Of a DNA stretch of 64,000 bases, positions 36,926-46,635 are shown piece by piece; the stretch's first letter is position 1; each line of letters opens with the position of its first letter. Made by a program: the position numbers and the translations under genes. The stretch is from JAHEEL01 sp963785245 (GTDB lineage: Bacteria; Actinomycetota; Acidimicrobiia; Spongiisociales; UBA5794): NCBI GenBank assembly GCA_963785245.1, contig CAWAUO010000007.1, positions 1-64,000 of the forward strand, read 5' to 3'. A model generated the notes under the pieces. It saw only the letters and a program-made list of their open reading frames with translations, did no database searches and was not told the DNA's origin.

Positions 36926-37461
36926 GCTCCCTCCTCCGTCTCGCCGGACCCGACCGCAGTCGGTCCGAACAGGGCGAGGGCGATTGTGCCGAGGGCAGCA
37001 ATCGTGAGGAGGAACACGGTGGAGAGGAAGGCGATCGTCCAGTTGCCGAACAGGGCGTCGGCAACGGTCTCGATCGTCCCATTGAGATCGGGTGTTCCGA
37101 AGGCTTCATTTCCGGTGATCCACGCCTGACGCCCGGCGAGGATGATGACGGCTGCGAGACCGCCGGCAACAACGAACGTGATCCACCGCTGGAACGGGAT
37201 CGTCTCGGCGTTGTCTTCCTTTGTGTCGACCCCGATCATCATGATCACGAACAGGAACAGGGTCATGACGGCACCGGCGTAGACCAGCAACTGGACGGCG
37301 GCCACGAAGTGGGCATTGAGCATGACGTAGAAGACCGAGATCGAGAGCATCACGACGAGCAGGCCCATCGCGGAGTAAACCGGGTTCCTGGCCGTCAGCA
37401 TCACCACGGCACCGGCCAGCGCCACGGCCGCGAACAACCCGAAGAGAATGACCTCAGTCAT
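36922..37461 (-). CDS. nuoJ: NADH-quinone oxidoreductase subunit J
   Basis: 179-residue, five-helix subunit next to the quinone channel. The conserved stretch NPVYSAMGLLVVMLSISVFYV and VQLLVYAGAVMTLFLFVIMM (helix 3 with its pi-bulge) are present. The gap to nuoI upstream holds a heptanucleotide repeat (37481-37510). Confidence 0.96.
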   Translation of the reverse strand: MTEVILFGLFAAVALAGAVVMLTARNPVYSAMGLLVVMLSISVFYVMLNAHFVAAVQLLVYAGAVMTLFLFVIMMIGVDTKEDNAETIPFQRWITFVVAGGLAAVIILAGRQAWITGNEAFGTPDLNGTIETVADALFGNWTIAFLSTVFLLTIAALGTIALALFGPTAVGSGETEEGA

Positions 37462-37480
37462 GCGCCACCGCCGGTGGCGG

Positions 37481-37641
37481 AGCTACCAGCTTCCAGCTCC
37501 CAGCTACCAGCAGAGTCGTCATGATGACTCCCCTTCGGCTTCTGGCGAGGCGTCCTCGGCTTCTGGCGAGGCGTCTTCAGGTTCTGGCGAGGTATCTCTA
37601 GCAGTTTCGGGCTGGAGACTGGCAGCTGGTAGCTGGGAGCT
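37481..37641. repeat. Heptanucleotide AGCTNCC repeats at the nuoI-nuoJ junction
   Basis: Between the genes, 37481-37510 reads AGCTACC AGCTTCC AGCTCCC AGCTACC AG, four seven-base units. Inside the 3' end of nuoI, 37621-37641 carries the reverse complement type (CAGCTGGTAGCTGGGAGCT). Between them lies a second in-gene array, GAGGCGTCxTCGGCTTCTGGC, repeated about three times. The repeats give nuoI a long acidic tail (SPEPEDASPEAEDASPEAEG) not found in ordinary subunits. Confidence 0.7.
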
Positions 37642-38253
37642 CTCCTGAGCCGGCTCTGCCGGGGCTTGCCCGCCCATCCGTGCACTCGGGCTCCAGGCTT
37701 CGATGCCTTCGAACGCGGCGCGGCCGGACGGCGAAGTTGCTCGCATCCACCCGTCGCCGAGTTTCAGTTCGTTGATGTCGATGAGCGGCGTGTCCGGCAG
37801 CGGGTGATTCGGGGTACCGTCCGGCTCCACGAGGAGGCCATCCTTGGTGAAGATCCCTTCCTCCCGATCCGTGACCGACATCTCGAACAGATGCGTCATC
37901 GTGATGGCTTCGGTCGGGCACGCCTCGACACACATCGCGCAGAAGATGCAGCGCAGCATGTTGATCTCGTAGACGAACCCGAACCGCTCTCCCGGGCTCA
38001 CCGGATCGTCGGGCGGATTGTCGGCGCCGCGCACGTAGATGCAGCGGGCCGGGCAGACCCCGGCGCACAGTTCGCATCCGATGCACTTCTCCATCCCATC
38101 CGGATACCGGTTCAACACATGGCGGCCGTGGAACCGCTGCGGTTTCACGCGTTTCACCTTCGGGTACTGGACCGTCAGCTTCGGTTTGAACATCTGGCGG
38201 AACGTCACGGTGAACCCGCGCCACGGACCGAGGAGATCGGCAAACCAGCTCAT
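37519..38253 (-). CDS. nuoI: NADH-quinone oxidoreductase subunit I (two 4Fe-4S clusters)
   Basis: 244-residue iron-sulfur subunit that carries electrons from NuoG to the N2 cluster. Two ferredoxin motifs are present: CIGCELCAGVCP and CIFCAMCVEACP. ATG 38253 has GGAGG eight bases upstream. The normal fold ends near residue 190. The rest is a low-complexity Ser/Pro/Glu tail encoded by tandem repeats, an add-on not needed for the cluster chain. Confidence 0.96.
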   Translation of the reverse strand: MSWFADLLGPWRGFTVTFRQMFKPKLTVQYPKVKRVKPQRFHGRHVLNRYPDGMEKCIGCELCAGVCPARCIYVRGADNPPDDPVSPGERFGFVYEINMLRCIFCAMCVEACPTEAITMTHLFEMSVTDREEGIFTKDGLLVEPDGTPNHPLPDTPLIDINELKLGDGWMRATSPSGRAAFEGIEAWSPSARMGGQAPAEPAQESSQLPAASLQPETARDTSPEPEDASPEAEDASPEAEGESS

Positions 38254-38266
38254 CGCAACACCTCCC

Positions 38267-39307
38267 TCATGCCCATGGCAATCCGAATCGACGAACACCA
38301 ACCGCCACCATGGCCAGGATGATCCAGGCCAGCGAGACGGGGATGAGGCGCTTCCATCCAAACGCCATCAACTGGTCGTACCGCATCCGCGGCAGCGTGC
38401 CCCTCACCCAAATGAAGAAGAAGAGGACCACCGCGGTCTTGAGCAGGAACCAGAACACCGGCAGGAGCCAAACGAGGACCGTCGGTCCGAAGACCGGCCC
38501 TTGCCATCCGCCGAGGAACAGCGTCACGGTGAGGGCGGACATCGTGAACATGTTGATGTACTCGGCGAGGAAGAACAACGCGAACCGGAGTCCCGAGTAC
38601 TCGGTGTGGAATCCACCGACGATCTCCTGTTCGGCCTCGACGAGATCGAACGGGGCACGGTTTGTCTCGGCGAATGCTGCAATCAGGAACACGACGAACG
38701 ACGGCAGCAGCACGATGTTCCATGCGGGAATGAATCCGAAGTACGTGCCGCCTTGTGCTTCGACGATCCCCGCGAGCGAAGTCGTCCCGTTGAACATGAT
38801 GACCGGGACGATGGCAAGCCCCATCGCCGCTTCGTAGGAGATCATCTGTGCCGAGGCACGGACCGAACCGAGCAGCGGGTACTTCGACCCAGAGGACCAA
38901 CCGGCGAACGTGATCGCGTAGACCGCCATCGACGACAGGGCGAGGATGTAGAGCACACCAACGTTGAGGTCGGTGACCTGCAGCGTGTAGGTGTTGTCGC
39001 CAATGGTGATCGGCGCTCCAACGGGGATGACGAGGAAGATCAGCAGCGCCGGGAGCAGCGCCATGACCGGGGCGGCGAGATAGAGCACGACTTCGGCACG
39101 GTCCGGCGTTATCGACTCCTTGAACATCAGCTTCACGCCGTCGGCGAGCGTTTGCAGAATGCCCATCGGTCCAGCGCGGTTCGGTCCGATGCGGTTCTGC
39201 ATGAACGCCACGATCCGGCGCTCAACCCAGACCAAGAGCAGGACAACCCCGAACAGGAAGGCGAAGGCGATGAGCACCTTGACACCAGCGACGATGAAGT
39301 CCTCCAT
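38267..39307 (-). CDS. nuoH: NADH-quinone oxidoreductase subunit H
   Basis: 346-residue, eight-helix subunit that lines the quinone pocket. The conserved loop WVERRIVAFMQNRIGPNRAGP, the ETNRAPFDLVEAEQEIVGGFHTEYSG block and the KxxxFxWVRGTLPRMRYDQLM end are all visible. ATG 39307 overlaps the nuoG stop (TGATG). Confidence 0.97.
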   Translation of the reverse strand: MEDFIVAGVKVLIAFAFLFGVVLLLVWVERRIVAFMQNRIGPNRAGPMGILQTLADGVKLMFKESITPDRAEVVLYLAAPVMALLPALLIFLVIPVGAPITIGDNTYTLQVTDLNVGVLYILALSSMAVYAITFAGWSSGSKYPLLGSVRASAQMISYEAAMGLAIVPVIMFNGTTSLAGIVEAQGGTYFGFIPAWNIVLLPSFVVFLIAAFAETNRAPFDLVEAEQEIVGGFHTEYSGLRFALFFLAEYINMFTMSALTVTLFLGGWQGPVFGPTVLVWLLPVFWFLLKTAVVLFFFIWVRGTLPRMRYDQLMAFGWKRLIPVSLAWIILAMVAVGVRRFGLPWA

Positions 39308-41745
39308 CAGGCGTCACCCCCTCGCACGGCGTCGATGCGCAGCGTTCCGACCGCTCCGAGTCCGGCGGTCGCTGCGAGGTTGAAGGGAACGTAGATGGTC
39401 CCTTCGGTGAGGTCCGGATCGATGACGACGGGGAGTTGCACGGCGCCATCGAGTTGGACCACGACTTCGTCCCCATCGACCACCGCCAGCATGGAAGCGT
39501 CACGCGGATGGAGATAGGCGGCACCGCGCTGCACAAGACCGGCGATCCCATCGCTGTGCCGGACCATCACGCCGTCGTCGTAGAGCACCCTGGCGGTGTG
39601 CAAGATGCGATGGCCGGCGATCACCGGAACACCGCGGTCGATTGGAACGTACTGGATCGGCTGGGTCCCGTCCGGTCCAGGCAGGACGATGCCTTCTCTG
39701 CCGGGGCCCCACGAGAGCGCGTCCCACGTCACGCCGGCATAGGCGGGTGCCACGTCAGCGATCTGCACCGAGACCGCCTCCGCCGACGTCAGTCCCAGGT
39801 CGGAACCCATGGCGAGCGCGAGATCGTTCATGACCGACCACACCGGACGGGATTCCCCGGAAGGTGTGATGATCCGATTCATCTTCTGGATGCGGCCTTC
39901 GAGGTTCGTCGCGGTCCCTTCGACCTCACCGAGTCCGGCAACAGGGAACACCACGTCGGCGTGGGCTGACGAATCCGAGATGAACATCTCGAATGCCACC
40001 ACGAATTCGGCGTTCTCGAGCGCAGCGGTGGCCACGGAAGGAATCGGGTGGTCGCGAACGGGGTCGGATCCGTTGAGCACGAGCGCACGGAGCTGCCCCT
40101 CGGCGAGGCCGTGCAGGATGCCGGTTGAGTTCAGGCCCGGCTCGTCGGGGATCGGTCCCCACGCGGCCTCAAGGGCTGCTCGACCATCGGCGTCGTCGAT
40201 GGCGACCCGCCCGGGGAGCAGGGACGGAGCGACTCCCATGTCGAGGGCTCCGAACACGTTGCCTCTGCGTATCAGCGGAAGGACCTTGGCGTCCGGCAGT
40301 TCCAGAGCGAACGCCGCGACGGCTTCGGCGGCGTCGGGGTCCTCGGTGAGGCCGGTGCGTCCAACGAGTGCGACAACGGGTCCCTCGGAGAGGATGGCGC
40401 GAGCGTTCTCGAATTCGCTTTCGCCTGCAATGAGCTTGCGGAGCACTTCGGGTCCGGTGCCCGGCTTGTAGCGGATGATCTCTGCTGCAACGTCGTCGAG
40501 GCCGGTGCGTCGCGGATGCACAATGACGAGGTTCGCTCCGAGTTCCGTGGCGGCACGCCGGACCCGGAGGTAGAGGACCGGCAGTTCCTCCTTGAGGTCC
40601 GGACCCCACAGCAGAATCGTCTTCGCCGACTCGAGATCGTTGATGGCGGCGCGAGAGACAACCGACGTGGCGAACGCCGGGTCGAGTCCATCGGCGAGTT
40701 GCGCGTCCAGGTGCGGCGTCCCGACGACCGTACGCATGAACTTCGAGAAGGCGTATGCGTCTTCGTTCGTCGACCGCGCTCCTCCGAGGCCGCCGACCGC
40801 GGTGGCGTCATACGAGGCGAGGCGCTCACCGACCAGGGTGATGGCCTCCGCCCATGAGGCGGCGACCAGCTCGCCATTCTCCCTGATCAACGGTGTCGTG
40901 ACGCGGTCCCCGGACTGCACGTGGTTGTGCACGAACCGGTCCTTGTCCGACAGCCAGCCGTGGTTGGTCGCATCGTTGTCGACGCCGTAGATCCGGATGA
41001 TCTCGTTGTGGCTGGTCTGGATCGAGATTCTGGAGTGGACCGCATCGACCAGCGAGACCGATTCAACGCCGTCGATGTCCCATGGGCGAGCTTTGAAGCG
41101 GTAGGGCTTTGCGGTGAGCGCACCGACGGGGCAGATCTGGACCGTGTTCCCGGAGAAGTACGAGGCGAACGGCTCGTCCGGGAAAGTGATCACCTGGACG
41201 TAGTTGCCGCGGTCCTTGAATTCGATCAGGGGGTCGCCTGATATCTCGTCCGAGAACCGGGTGCATCGAGCGCACAGGATGCATCGCTCGCGGTCGAGGA
41301 GGATGAGGTCCGAGATCTCGATCGGCTTCTCATAGTGGCGCTTCTCCTCGACAAACCGCGACTCTCCCGGGCCGTAGGCGAACGCCTGATCCTGCAGGGG
41401 ACACTCGCCGCCCTTGTCGCAGACGGGGCAGTCGAGCGGATGGTTGATGAGCAGGAATTCGAGGACGCCTTCTTGGGCTTTCTTGGCGGTGTCCGATTTC
41501 GTGTGGACGACCATGCCTTCGCCGACCGGCAGCGTGCATGAGGGAACGAGTGCCGTGCCACGGGGGCCCTCCACCTCGACGAGGCAGGCACGGCAGAGAC
41601 CTGCTGCGTTCATACGCGGGTGGTAGCAGAAGCGAGGGATGTAGGTCCCTGCCTTCTGCGCCGCATCGATGAGCGGCTGTCCCGCCTCGACTTCAACGTC
41701 GACGCCATCGAGATTGATGGTCACTGTGTTGCGGTCGTCAGTCAC
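39307..41745 (-). CDS. nuoG: NADH-quinone oxidoreductase subunit G
   Basis: 812-residue subunit of the peripheral arm. The N terminus has the 2Fe-2S ligands (CYHPRMNAAGLCRAC then C), the His-ligated cluster HPLDCPVCDKGGEC and a further 4Fe-4S set CILCARCTRF...CPVGAL. The C-terminal part is a molybdopterin-oxidoreductase-like fold without a visible metal-ligand Cys/Ser. I choose GTG 41745, which overlaps the nuoF stop by eight bases and has GGAGG upstream; the open frame back to 41790 adds only 15 residues. Confidence 0.96.
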   Translation of the reverse strand: MTDDRNTVTINLDGVDVEVEAGQPLIDAAQKAGTYIPRFCYHPRMNAAGLCRACLVEVEGPRGTALVPSCTLPVGEGMVVHTKSDTAKKAQEGVLEFLLINHPLDCPVCDKGGECPLQDQAFAYGPGESRFVEEKRHYEKPIEISDLILLDRERCILCARCTRFSDEISGDPLIEFKDRGNYVQVITFPDEPFASYFSGNTVQICPVGALTAKPYRFKARPWDIDGVESVSLVDAVHSRISIQTSHNEIIRIYGVDNDATNHGWLSDKDRFVHNHVQSGDRVTTPLIRENGELVAASWAEAITLVGERLASYDATAVGGLGGARSTNEDAYAFSKFMRTVVGTPHLDAQLADGLDPAFATSVVSRAAINDLESAKTILLWGPDLKEELPVLYLRVRRAATELGANLVIVHPRRTGLDDVAAEIIRYKPGTGPEVLRKLIAGESEFENARAILSEGPVVALVGRTGLTEDPDAAEAVAAFALELPDAKVLPLIRRGNVFGALDMGVAPSLLPGRVAIDDADGRAALEAAWGPIPDEPGLNSTGILHGLAEGQLRALVLNGSDPVRDHPIPSVATAALENAEFVVAFEMFISDSSAHADVVFPVAGLGEVEGTATNLEGRIQKMNRIITPSGESRPVWSVMNDLALAMGSDLGLTSAEAVSVQIADVAPAYAGVTWDALSWGPGREGIVLPGPDGTQPIQYVPIDRGVPVIAGHRILHTARVLYDDGVMVRHSDGIAGLVQRGAAYLHPRDASMLAVVDGDEVVVQLDGAVQLPVVIDPDLTEGTIYVPFNLAATAGLGAVGTLRIDAVRGGDA

Positions 41746-43072
41746 CGGCGGCCTCCCCACGCGTTCCATCAGCGGGTGCCTCGGTTGCACCGACCGGCGC
41801 CGGAATCATGGCCTCAACCTCGTCACGGAAGTACCGCATGATCGACACGACCGGGGCCGTTGCCGACGGGCCGAGCGGACAAATGGTGGTCATTGCCGGC
41901 GGCCACGAGAGCCCGGGGCTGATGTTGTCGGAGACATCAAGGAGTAGTCCGATGTCCTCGGGCCGGCCGTAGCCGTGGAGGATCCGGTCGAGGATGCGCT
42001 CGAGCCACGTCGTGCCTTCCCGGCACGGGGTGCACTGGCCGCAGGATTCGTGGGAGAAGAATCGGACGAGTCGGTGGGCGGCACCAACCACGTTGGTCGA
42101 GTCGTCCATGACGATCACCGCTCCGGATCCGATCATCGAACCCTGCTTCGCAATGTCGTCGATCGTCACCGGTGTGTCGAGGTGTTCTGCAGGCACGAAC
42201 CACGGTGCAGACGCGCCCCCTGGCACCCATGCCTTGAGCTCCCGGTCGTCCCGAATGCCTCCACCGACGTCGTAGATCAGATCGCGCCAGGTGAGCCCCG
42301 CGACGACTTCGTAGTCGCCCGGCTTCTTGAGGTGACCAGACAGCGACATGACGCGTGTGCCGGATGAGGTCTCAGGACCGATCGCGGCGTATTTCGCACC
42401 GCCGTTCGCAACGATCCACGGGACGTTCGAGATCGTCTCGACGTTGTTGACGATCGTCGGCTTCGCGTACAGGCCCTCGATGGCGGGGAACGGCGGCTTG
42501 AGCCTTGGCTCGCCGCGACGGCCTTCGAGGCTCGACAGCAGCGCCGTCTCCTCTCCGCAGATGTAGGCGCCTCCACCGAGGTGGATGGTGATGTCCAGGT
42601 CGAATCCGGATCCGAGGATGTCCGCTCCCAGGTATCCCGCTTCGTAGGCCTCGTTGATCGCCCGTTGGAGCCTGCGGGCCGGTTTCGGGTACTCGCCGCG
42701 GATGTAGACGAAGGCCTGCTGGACGTCGAGGGCATATGCGGAGATCGCGATCCCCTCGACGAGTTGGTGGGGATCGCGCTCGAGGAGCATCCGATCTTTG
42801 AACGTACCCGGCTCAGACTCATCGCCGTTGATGACGAGGTAGCGCGGCCGCGTGTCTGGCGGCAGGAATCCCCACTTGACACCCGTCGGGAACGACGCTC
42901 CCCCGCGTCCGCGGATGTTCGACGCCTTGACCTCGGCCGCGACATCTTCGGGCTTCATCTTCTTGAGGGCTGTGCGAAGCGCCTCGTACCCGCCCGTGTC
43001 GAGGTAGCGCGCCAACGTGTTCGAATCCGCCGGATGAGCTTCCATGCGAGCGAGCAAGATCTTGGAGGTCAT
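41738..43072 (-). CDS. nuoF: NADH-quinone oxidoreductase subunit F
   Basis: 444-residue flavoprotein where NADH is oxidised. It shows the FMN/NADH glycine-rich RGRGGASFPTGVKWGF and GDESEPGTFKDR segments, GGGAYICGEETALLSSLEG, and the 4Fe-4S ligands SCGQCTPCREG plus the late Cys in CPLGPSA. ATG 43072 overlaps the nuoE stop (ATGA); the 84 residues encoded upstream in frame are nuoE out of frame. Confidence 0.97.
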   Translation of the reverse strand: MTSKILLARMEAHPADSNTLARYLDTGGYEALRTALKKMKPEDVAAEVKASNIRGRGGASFPTGVKWGFLPPDTRPRYLVINGDESEPGTFKDRMLLERDPHQLVEGIAISAYALDVQQAFVYIRGEYPKPARRLQRAINEAYEAGYLGADILGSGFDLDITIHLGGGAYICGEETALLSSLEGRRGEPRLKPPFPAIEGLYAKPTIVNNVETISNVPWIVANGGAKYAAIGPETSSGTRVMSLSGHLKKPGDYEVVAGLTWRDLIYDVGGGIRDDRELKAWVPGGASAPWFVPAEHLDTPVTIDDIAKQGSMIGSGAVIVMDDSTNVVGAAHRLVRFFSHESCGQCTPCREGTTWLERILDRILHGYGRPEDIGLLLDVSDNISPGLSWPPAMTTICPLGPSATAPVVSIMRYFRDEVEAMIPAPVGATEAPADGTRGEAAGD

Positions 43073-43692
43073 TGCTCGTCCGCCTTTGCGGTTCCGTAGG
43101 GGTCGAATGCCGGCAGCGGGGCGATGGCGCCCTCGATCTCCTTGGGACCCCAGTCGAACGATTCCTGGCCGCCAAACAGCATCTGCATCTCGTCGCCGAG
43201 GACCACCTCGGGCTTCGCTTCGCGCAGCCACGTGATCAGCTCCCGCGCCTTGTCCGGTTCGAGACCTTCGACGAGTTCCCAGTTGACCGACACGGCGGGT
43301 GCGCCACCACAGGCCCCTGAACACTCGACGTGCTCAACCGAGACCAGTCCGTCGGGCGTCGTCTCACCGTCGAGCACCCCGGTCTCGTCCTCAATCGCAG
43401 CGAGGACCGCATCCGCGCCTCGGAGGTAGCACGAGATCGAGGTGCACACCGAGACGAGGTACTGCCCGACCGGATCACGTTTGTACATCGTGTAGAAGGA
43501 CGCGACGGCCTGAATCTGCGCTGCGGTGAGTCCCGTCAGTGCGGCCACTTCGCGCATGGCGTCGTCGGTGACGTACCCGTGCTCGTGGGCCGCGATGTAG
43601 AGGAGCGGCATGGCCGCCGACCGCTTCTCCGGATAGCGATTGAGGACCTGTTGTGCTCGCCTTTGGTTCTCATGACTCCAGTGGCTGATCAT
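43069..43692 (-). CDS. nuoE: NADH-quinone oxidoreductase subunit E (2Fe-2S)
   Basis: 207-residue thioredoxin-fold subunit. The four cluster ligands are in VCTSISC and VECSGACGGAP. The N-terminal helical part (RRAQQVLNRYPEKRSAAMPLL) is standard; the C terminus is about 40 residues longer than the shortest homologues. ATG 43692 overlaps the nuoD stop. Confidence 0.96.
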   Translation of the reverse strand: MISHWSHENQRRAQQVLNRYPEKRSAAMPLLYIAAHEHGYVTDDAMREVAALTGLTAAQIQAVASFYTMYKRDPVGQYLVSVCTSISCYLRGADAVLAAIEDETGVLDGETTPDGLVSVEHVECSGACGGAPAVSVNWELVEGLEPDKARELITWLREAKPEVVLGDEMQMLFGGQESFDWGPKEIEGAIAPLPAFDPYGTAKADEQ

Positions 43693-45119
43693 CGGTCCAC
43701 ATCTCCGAGTACCGGATCGAGCGACGCGAGGGTCGCGATCACGTCGGCGACGATGAGGTCGGTCAGCATGACCGGCAGGGCCTGCACGGTCGCGAAGGAC
43801 GGCGTGCGCACATGGAGGCGCCACGGCTTGGCGCTGCCGTTCGAGACGAGATACATGCCGAGTTCACCGCGCGGCGACTCGACGGCCTGGTACGCCTCGC
43901 CGACCGGAACCTTGAAACCCTCGGTGAAGAGCTTGAAGTGGTGGATGAGCGCTTCCATGGACTCGTCGATGCGCTTGCGGGGTGGCGGGGTGACCTTGCG
44001 ATCGTCCGTTCGGTAGTCGCCGGGCGGCATCGTCTCGAGGACCTGCTCGACGATGCGGATGGACTGTCGAATCTCCTCAGTCCGCACGAGGTATCGGTCG
44101 AAGACGTCGCCGTGCTTGCCGAGCGGGACATCGAACTCGTACTGCTCGATCCCGCTGTAGGGGAACGCCTTCCGGAGGTCGAAGTTCACGCCGGCGGCCC
44201 TGGCGATCGGCCCGGTGGCTCCGTACTGCTGGGCCTCGGCCGGGGTGATGACGCCGACGCCCTGTGTCCGGTCGAGGAAGATCGGGTTGCCGTTGAGGAG
44301 GTCCTGGTAGTCGTCGAGACCGGCGCGGACGACATCGAAGATCCCCTCGACATCGTCTTCCCATCCCGGCGGGAGGTCGGCAGCGACACCACCGGGGCGG
44401 ATGTAGTTGTGGTTCATCCGCAATCCGGTGACCTTCTCGAAGAAGTCGAGCACGGACTCGCGCTCACGGAAGCCGTAGATCATCATCGAGAGTGCCCCGA
44501 TATCCATCCCGAACGTCGCGAGCCAGATGAGGTGGCTCGAGATGCGGTTGAGTTCGGTCATCAGAACCCGGATCGCCTGAGCCCACGACGGGATATCGAC
44601 ATCAAGGAGTTGCTCAACGACCAGGGAGTAGCACAGCTCGTTGTTGAGTGGCGACAGGTAGTCCATGCGGGTGACGTTCGTGCCACCGGACATGTACGGC
44701 AGGGTCTCTGCCGTCTTCTCCATGCCGGTGTGGAGATAGCCGATGATGGGCTTCACTCTTCGGATCGTCTCGCCCTCGAGTTCCATGTGGAGTCGGAGAA
44801 CGCCGTGCGTGGCGGGATGCTGCGGGCCCATGTTGATGATCTGTCGCTCGTCGTCGATGATCGTCTCGACCTCGACGTAGTCGTCGTCGACGACAACCCC
44901 CCGCTGAACCGCGAGCGCAGGATCGAGATCTCGGGGCAGCATCTCCTGCGCCCCCTCGTCCGTCGCGTTCGCGATCCACTCGGGTTCCTCGGTGCCGGCG
45001 ACCCAGATGTCGTGCTCCCGAAGGCGTTCGGCCGCGGCCGACTCGTCGGCGGCCGCGGCAGCCGGAGCGTCTGGCTTCGAAGCCGCGGTGTCCTCTTCGG
45101 TGTGCGACGTATCGGTCAT
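43689..45119 (-). CDS. nuoD: NADH-quinone oxidoreductase subunit D
   Basis: 476-residue 49-kDa-type subunit that forms the quinone site with NuoB. The strand INMGPQHPATHGVLRL with its quinone-binding His, GYLHTGMEK, and ESPRGELGMYLVSNG are present. About 90 residues before GPQHP form a hydrophilic N-terminal extension, rich in Ala/Glu/Asp. ATG 45119 overlaps the nuoC stop. Confidence 0.97.
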   Translation of the reverse strand: MTDTSHTEEDTAASKPDAPAAAAADESAAAERLREHDIWVAGTEEPEWIANATDEGAQEMLPRDLDPALAVQRGVVVDDDYVEVETIIDDERQIINMGPQHPATHGVLRLHMELEGETIRRVKPIIGYLHTGMEKTAETLPYMSGGTNVTRMDYLSPLNNELCYSLVVEQLLDVDIPSWAQAIRVLMTELNRISSHLIWLATFGMDIGALSMMIYGFRERESVLDFFEKVTGLRMNHNYIRPGGVAADLPPGWEDDVEGIFDVVRAGLDDYQDLLNGNPIFLDRTQGVGVITPAEAQQYGATGPIARAAGVNFDLRKAFPYSGIEQYEFDVPLGKHGDVFDRYLVRTEEIRQSIRIVEQVLETMPPGDYRTDDRKVTPPPRKRIDESMEALIHHFKLFTEGFKVPVGEAYQAVESPRGELGMYLVSNGSAKPWRLHVRTPSFATVQALPVMLTDLIVADVIATLASLDPVLGDVDR

Positions 45120-45688
45120 GACGTTTTGTGCGATCCCTTGAACTGCACCGGCACCGACCCGACGTTGTAGTTCTTGCGCAGTGGATGCCCGCTCCACTCA
45201 TCGGGGAGCAGAATCCTGGTGAGGTCGGTGTGTCCTTCGAACACGATGCCAAACAGATCCCAGGTCTCGCGCTCGTAGAAGTTGGCTCCTGCGTAGACCG
45301 ACGTGATCGACGGGATTGTCGGGTCATCTCCCGTCAGGCCGACCTTGATGATCAGCCGCTGAGTGTGCTCCATGGAGAGCAGGTTGATGACGACGTCGTA
45401 GCGCGGGTCTCGGTTGAGGTGGTCGACGCCGCAGACGTCGACGAAGGTCTCGAAACCGGCACCCCTCACCGCTTCCACAAACGCGACCAGATCGTCGCGC
45501 GGGATCGCCACCGTGTCCTGCCGAGGGCCGGTTCGCGGATGGAACGACGTGAACGTCGCCGTGGGGAATGCCTCGGCGAGCGGCGCGAGGATCGGATCAT
45601 TCGGCAGATCGCGAACGAGAGCGTCTTCGACCACGTCGTCCGCCTGTGCCGCTTGCGACTCGTCCTGAGGTGTCGTGTCTTCGCTCAT
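45116..45688 (-). CDS. nuoC: NADH-quinone oxidoreductase subunit C
   Basis: 190-residue 30-kDa-type subunit. The family block ERETWDLFGIVFEGHTDLTRILLPDEW-SGHPLRKNY is intact. Start may be ATG 45688 (TGATG with the nuoB stop) or the GTG one codon earlier at 45691. The C and D subunits are separate here, not fused as in enterobacteria. Confidence 0.96.
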   Translation of the reverse strand: MSEDTTPQDESQAAQADDVVEDALVRDLPNDPILAPLAEAFPTATFTSFHPRTGPRQDTVAIPRDDLVAFVEAVRGAGFETFVDVCGVDHLNRDPRYDVVINLLSMEHTQRLIIKVGLTGDDPTIPSITSVYAGANFYERETWDLFGIVFEGHTDLTRILLPDEWSGHPLRKNYNVGSVPVQFKGSHKTS

Positions 45689-46173
45689 CACACGATCCCC
45701 GTCGAACGCTTGATTTCGCCGGACATGACTTTGGCCTGGAGAGTCAGAATCCCATGGATCAGCGACTGAGGACCAGGAGGACAGCCGGGCACGTAGACGT
45801 CAACCGGGACGATTTCGTCAACACCCTGCACGAGGGCGTAGTTGTTGAACATGCCACCGGTCGATGCGCAGGCTCCCATCGAGATCACCCACTTCGGCTC
45901 GGCCATCTGGTCGTAGACCTGCCGGAGCACCGGCGCCATCTTCTGCGACACCCTTCCCGCGACAATCATCAGATCCGCCTGACGGGGCGAGGCTCGGAAG
46001 ACTTCCATGCCAAAACGGGAGAGGTCGTTGTGGGCGGCTCCGGTCGCCATCATCTCGATGGCGCAGCAGGCAAGCCCAAAAGTGGCGGGCCACATCGATC
46101 GGGTGCGTGTCCAGTTGACGCCCTTCTCCATCGTCGTGAGGAGGAAGTTCGGGTTGCTGGTCTCGCCTGCCAC
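45688..46173 (-). CDS. nuoB: NADH-quinone oxidoreductase subunit B (cluster N2)
   Basis: 161-residue PSST-type subunit that binds N2, the last cluster before quinone. Ligands are the adjacent cysteines in LACCAIEMM, plus GACASTGG and VPGCPPGP. I choose GTG 46173: it overlaps the nuoA stop (TAGTG) and GAGGAGG stands about ten bases upstream. The open frame extends to 46797, but those residues are nuoA read in another frame. Confidence 0.97.
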   Translation of the reverse strand: MAGETSNPNFLLTTMEKGVNWTRTRSMWPATFGLACCAIEMMATGAAHNDLSRFGMEVFRASPRQADLMIVAGRVSQKMAPVLRQVYDQMAEPKWVISMGACASTGGMFNNYALVQGVDEIVPVDVYVPGCPPGPQSLIHGILTLQAKVMSGEIKRSTGIV

Positions 46174-46595
46174 TAGGCAGCCTCCTCGACCGAAATGTCC
46201 GGTGCCACGACCCGGCGGTAGCGGGCCCGGGAGGCCACATTCCAGTCGAGTGCCCCACGCTTCCATACGTAGCCGAGCGTCTCGATCAGAAGAATCATGA
46301 ACAGTCCAACGGCGGCGATCCCGGCCCAGCCGAACTCGTCCATCCGCACCGCCCAGGCGAACAGAAAGATGATCTCCACGTCGAAGATCACGAACAACAT
46401 GGCAACGAGATAGAACTTGACGGGGAAGCGCTCCACCGGATCCTGGAGTGGGACGATGCCGCACTCGTACGGGGCGAGTTTCTCCGGCGTCGGATTGTTC
46501 GGAGCGAGCTTCCAGGAGAGCATGAGGGACACCACCGCGAAACCAAGTCCGAGGAGGAACATCAGGGCGATCGGGAGATACGCGAGGAGATCCAT
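46173..46595 (-). CDS. nuoA: NADH-quinone oxidoreductase subunit A
   Basis: 140-residue, three-helix subunit, first gene of the operon. The conserved segment PYECGIVPLQDPVERFPVKFYLVAMLFVIFDVEIIFLF carries the Cys of the switch loop and the membrane acidic pair. The order nuoA to nuoN is complete and canonical. Confidence 0.96.
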   Translation of the reverse strand: MDLLAYLPIALMFLLGLGFAVVSLMLSWKLAPNNPTPEKLAPYECGIVPLQDPVERFPVKFYLVAMLFVIFDVEIIFLFAWAVRMDEFGWAGIAAVGLFMILLIETLGYVWKRGALDWNVASRARYRRVVAPDISVEEAA

Positions 46596-46607
46596 GTGTG
46601 GTCGGAG

Positions 46608-46635
46608 AGTCTACGGGTCTCGCGCCACTTGCCAA
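46608..46635 (-). promoter_or_regulatory. Probable promoter of the nuo operon
   Basis: On the minus strand TTGGCA (46635-46630) and TAGACT (46613-46608) are 16 bases apart, close to the housekeeping -35/-10 pattern. The ATG of nuoA starts 12 bases after the -10 box, so the message would have almost no leader. Rex, encoded at 57947, is a known NADH-responsive regulator in actinobacteria, but I did not identify a Rex operator here. Confidence 0.5.

Noticed and set aside
38039..39394. A 451-codon plus-strand frame across nuoH
   Set aside because: Antisense shadow of intact nuoH, with low-complexity charged composition.
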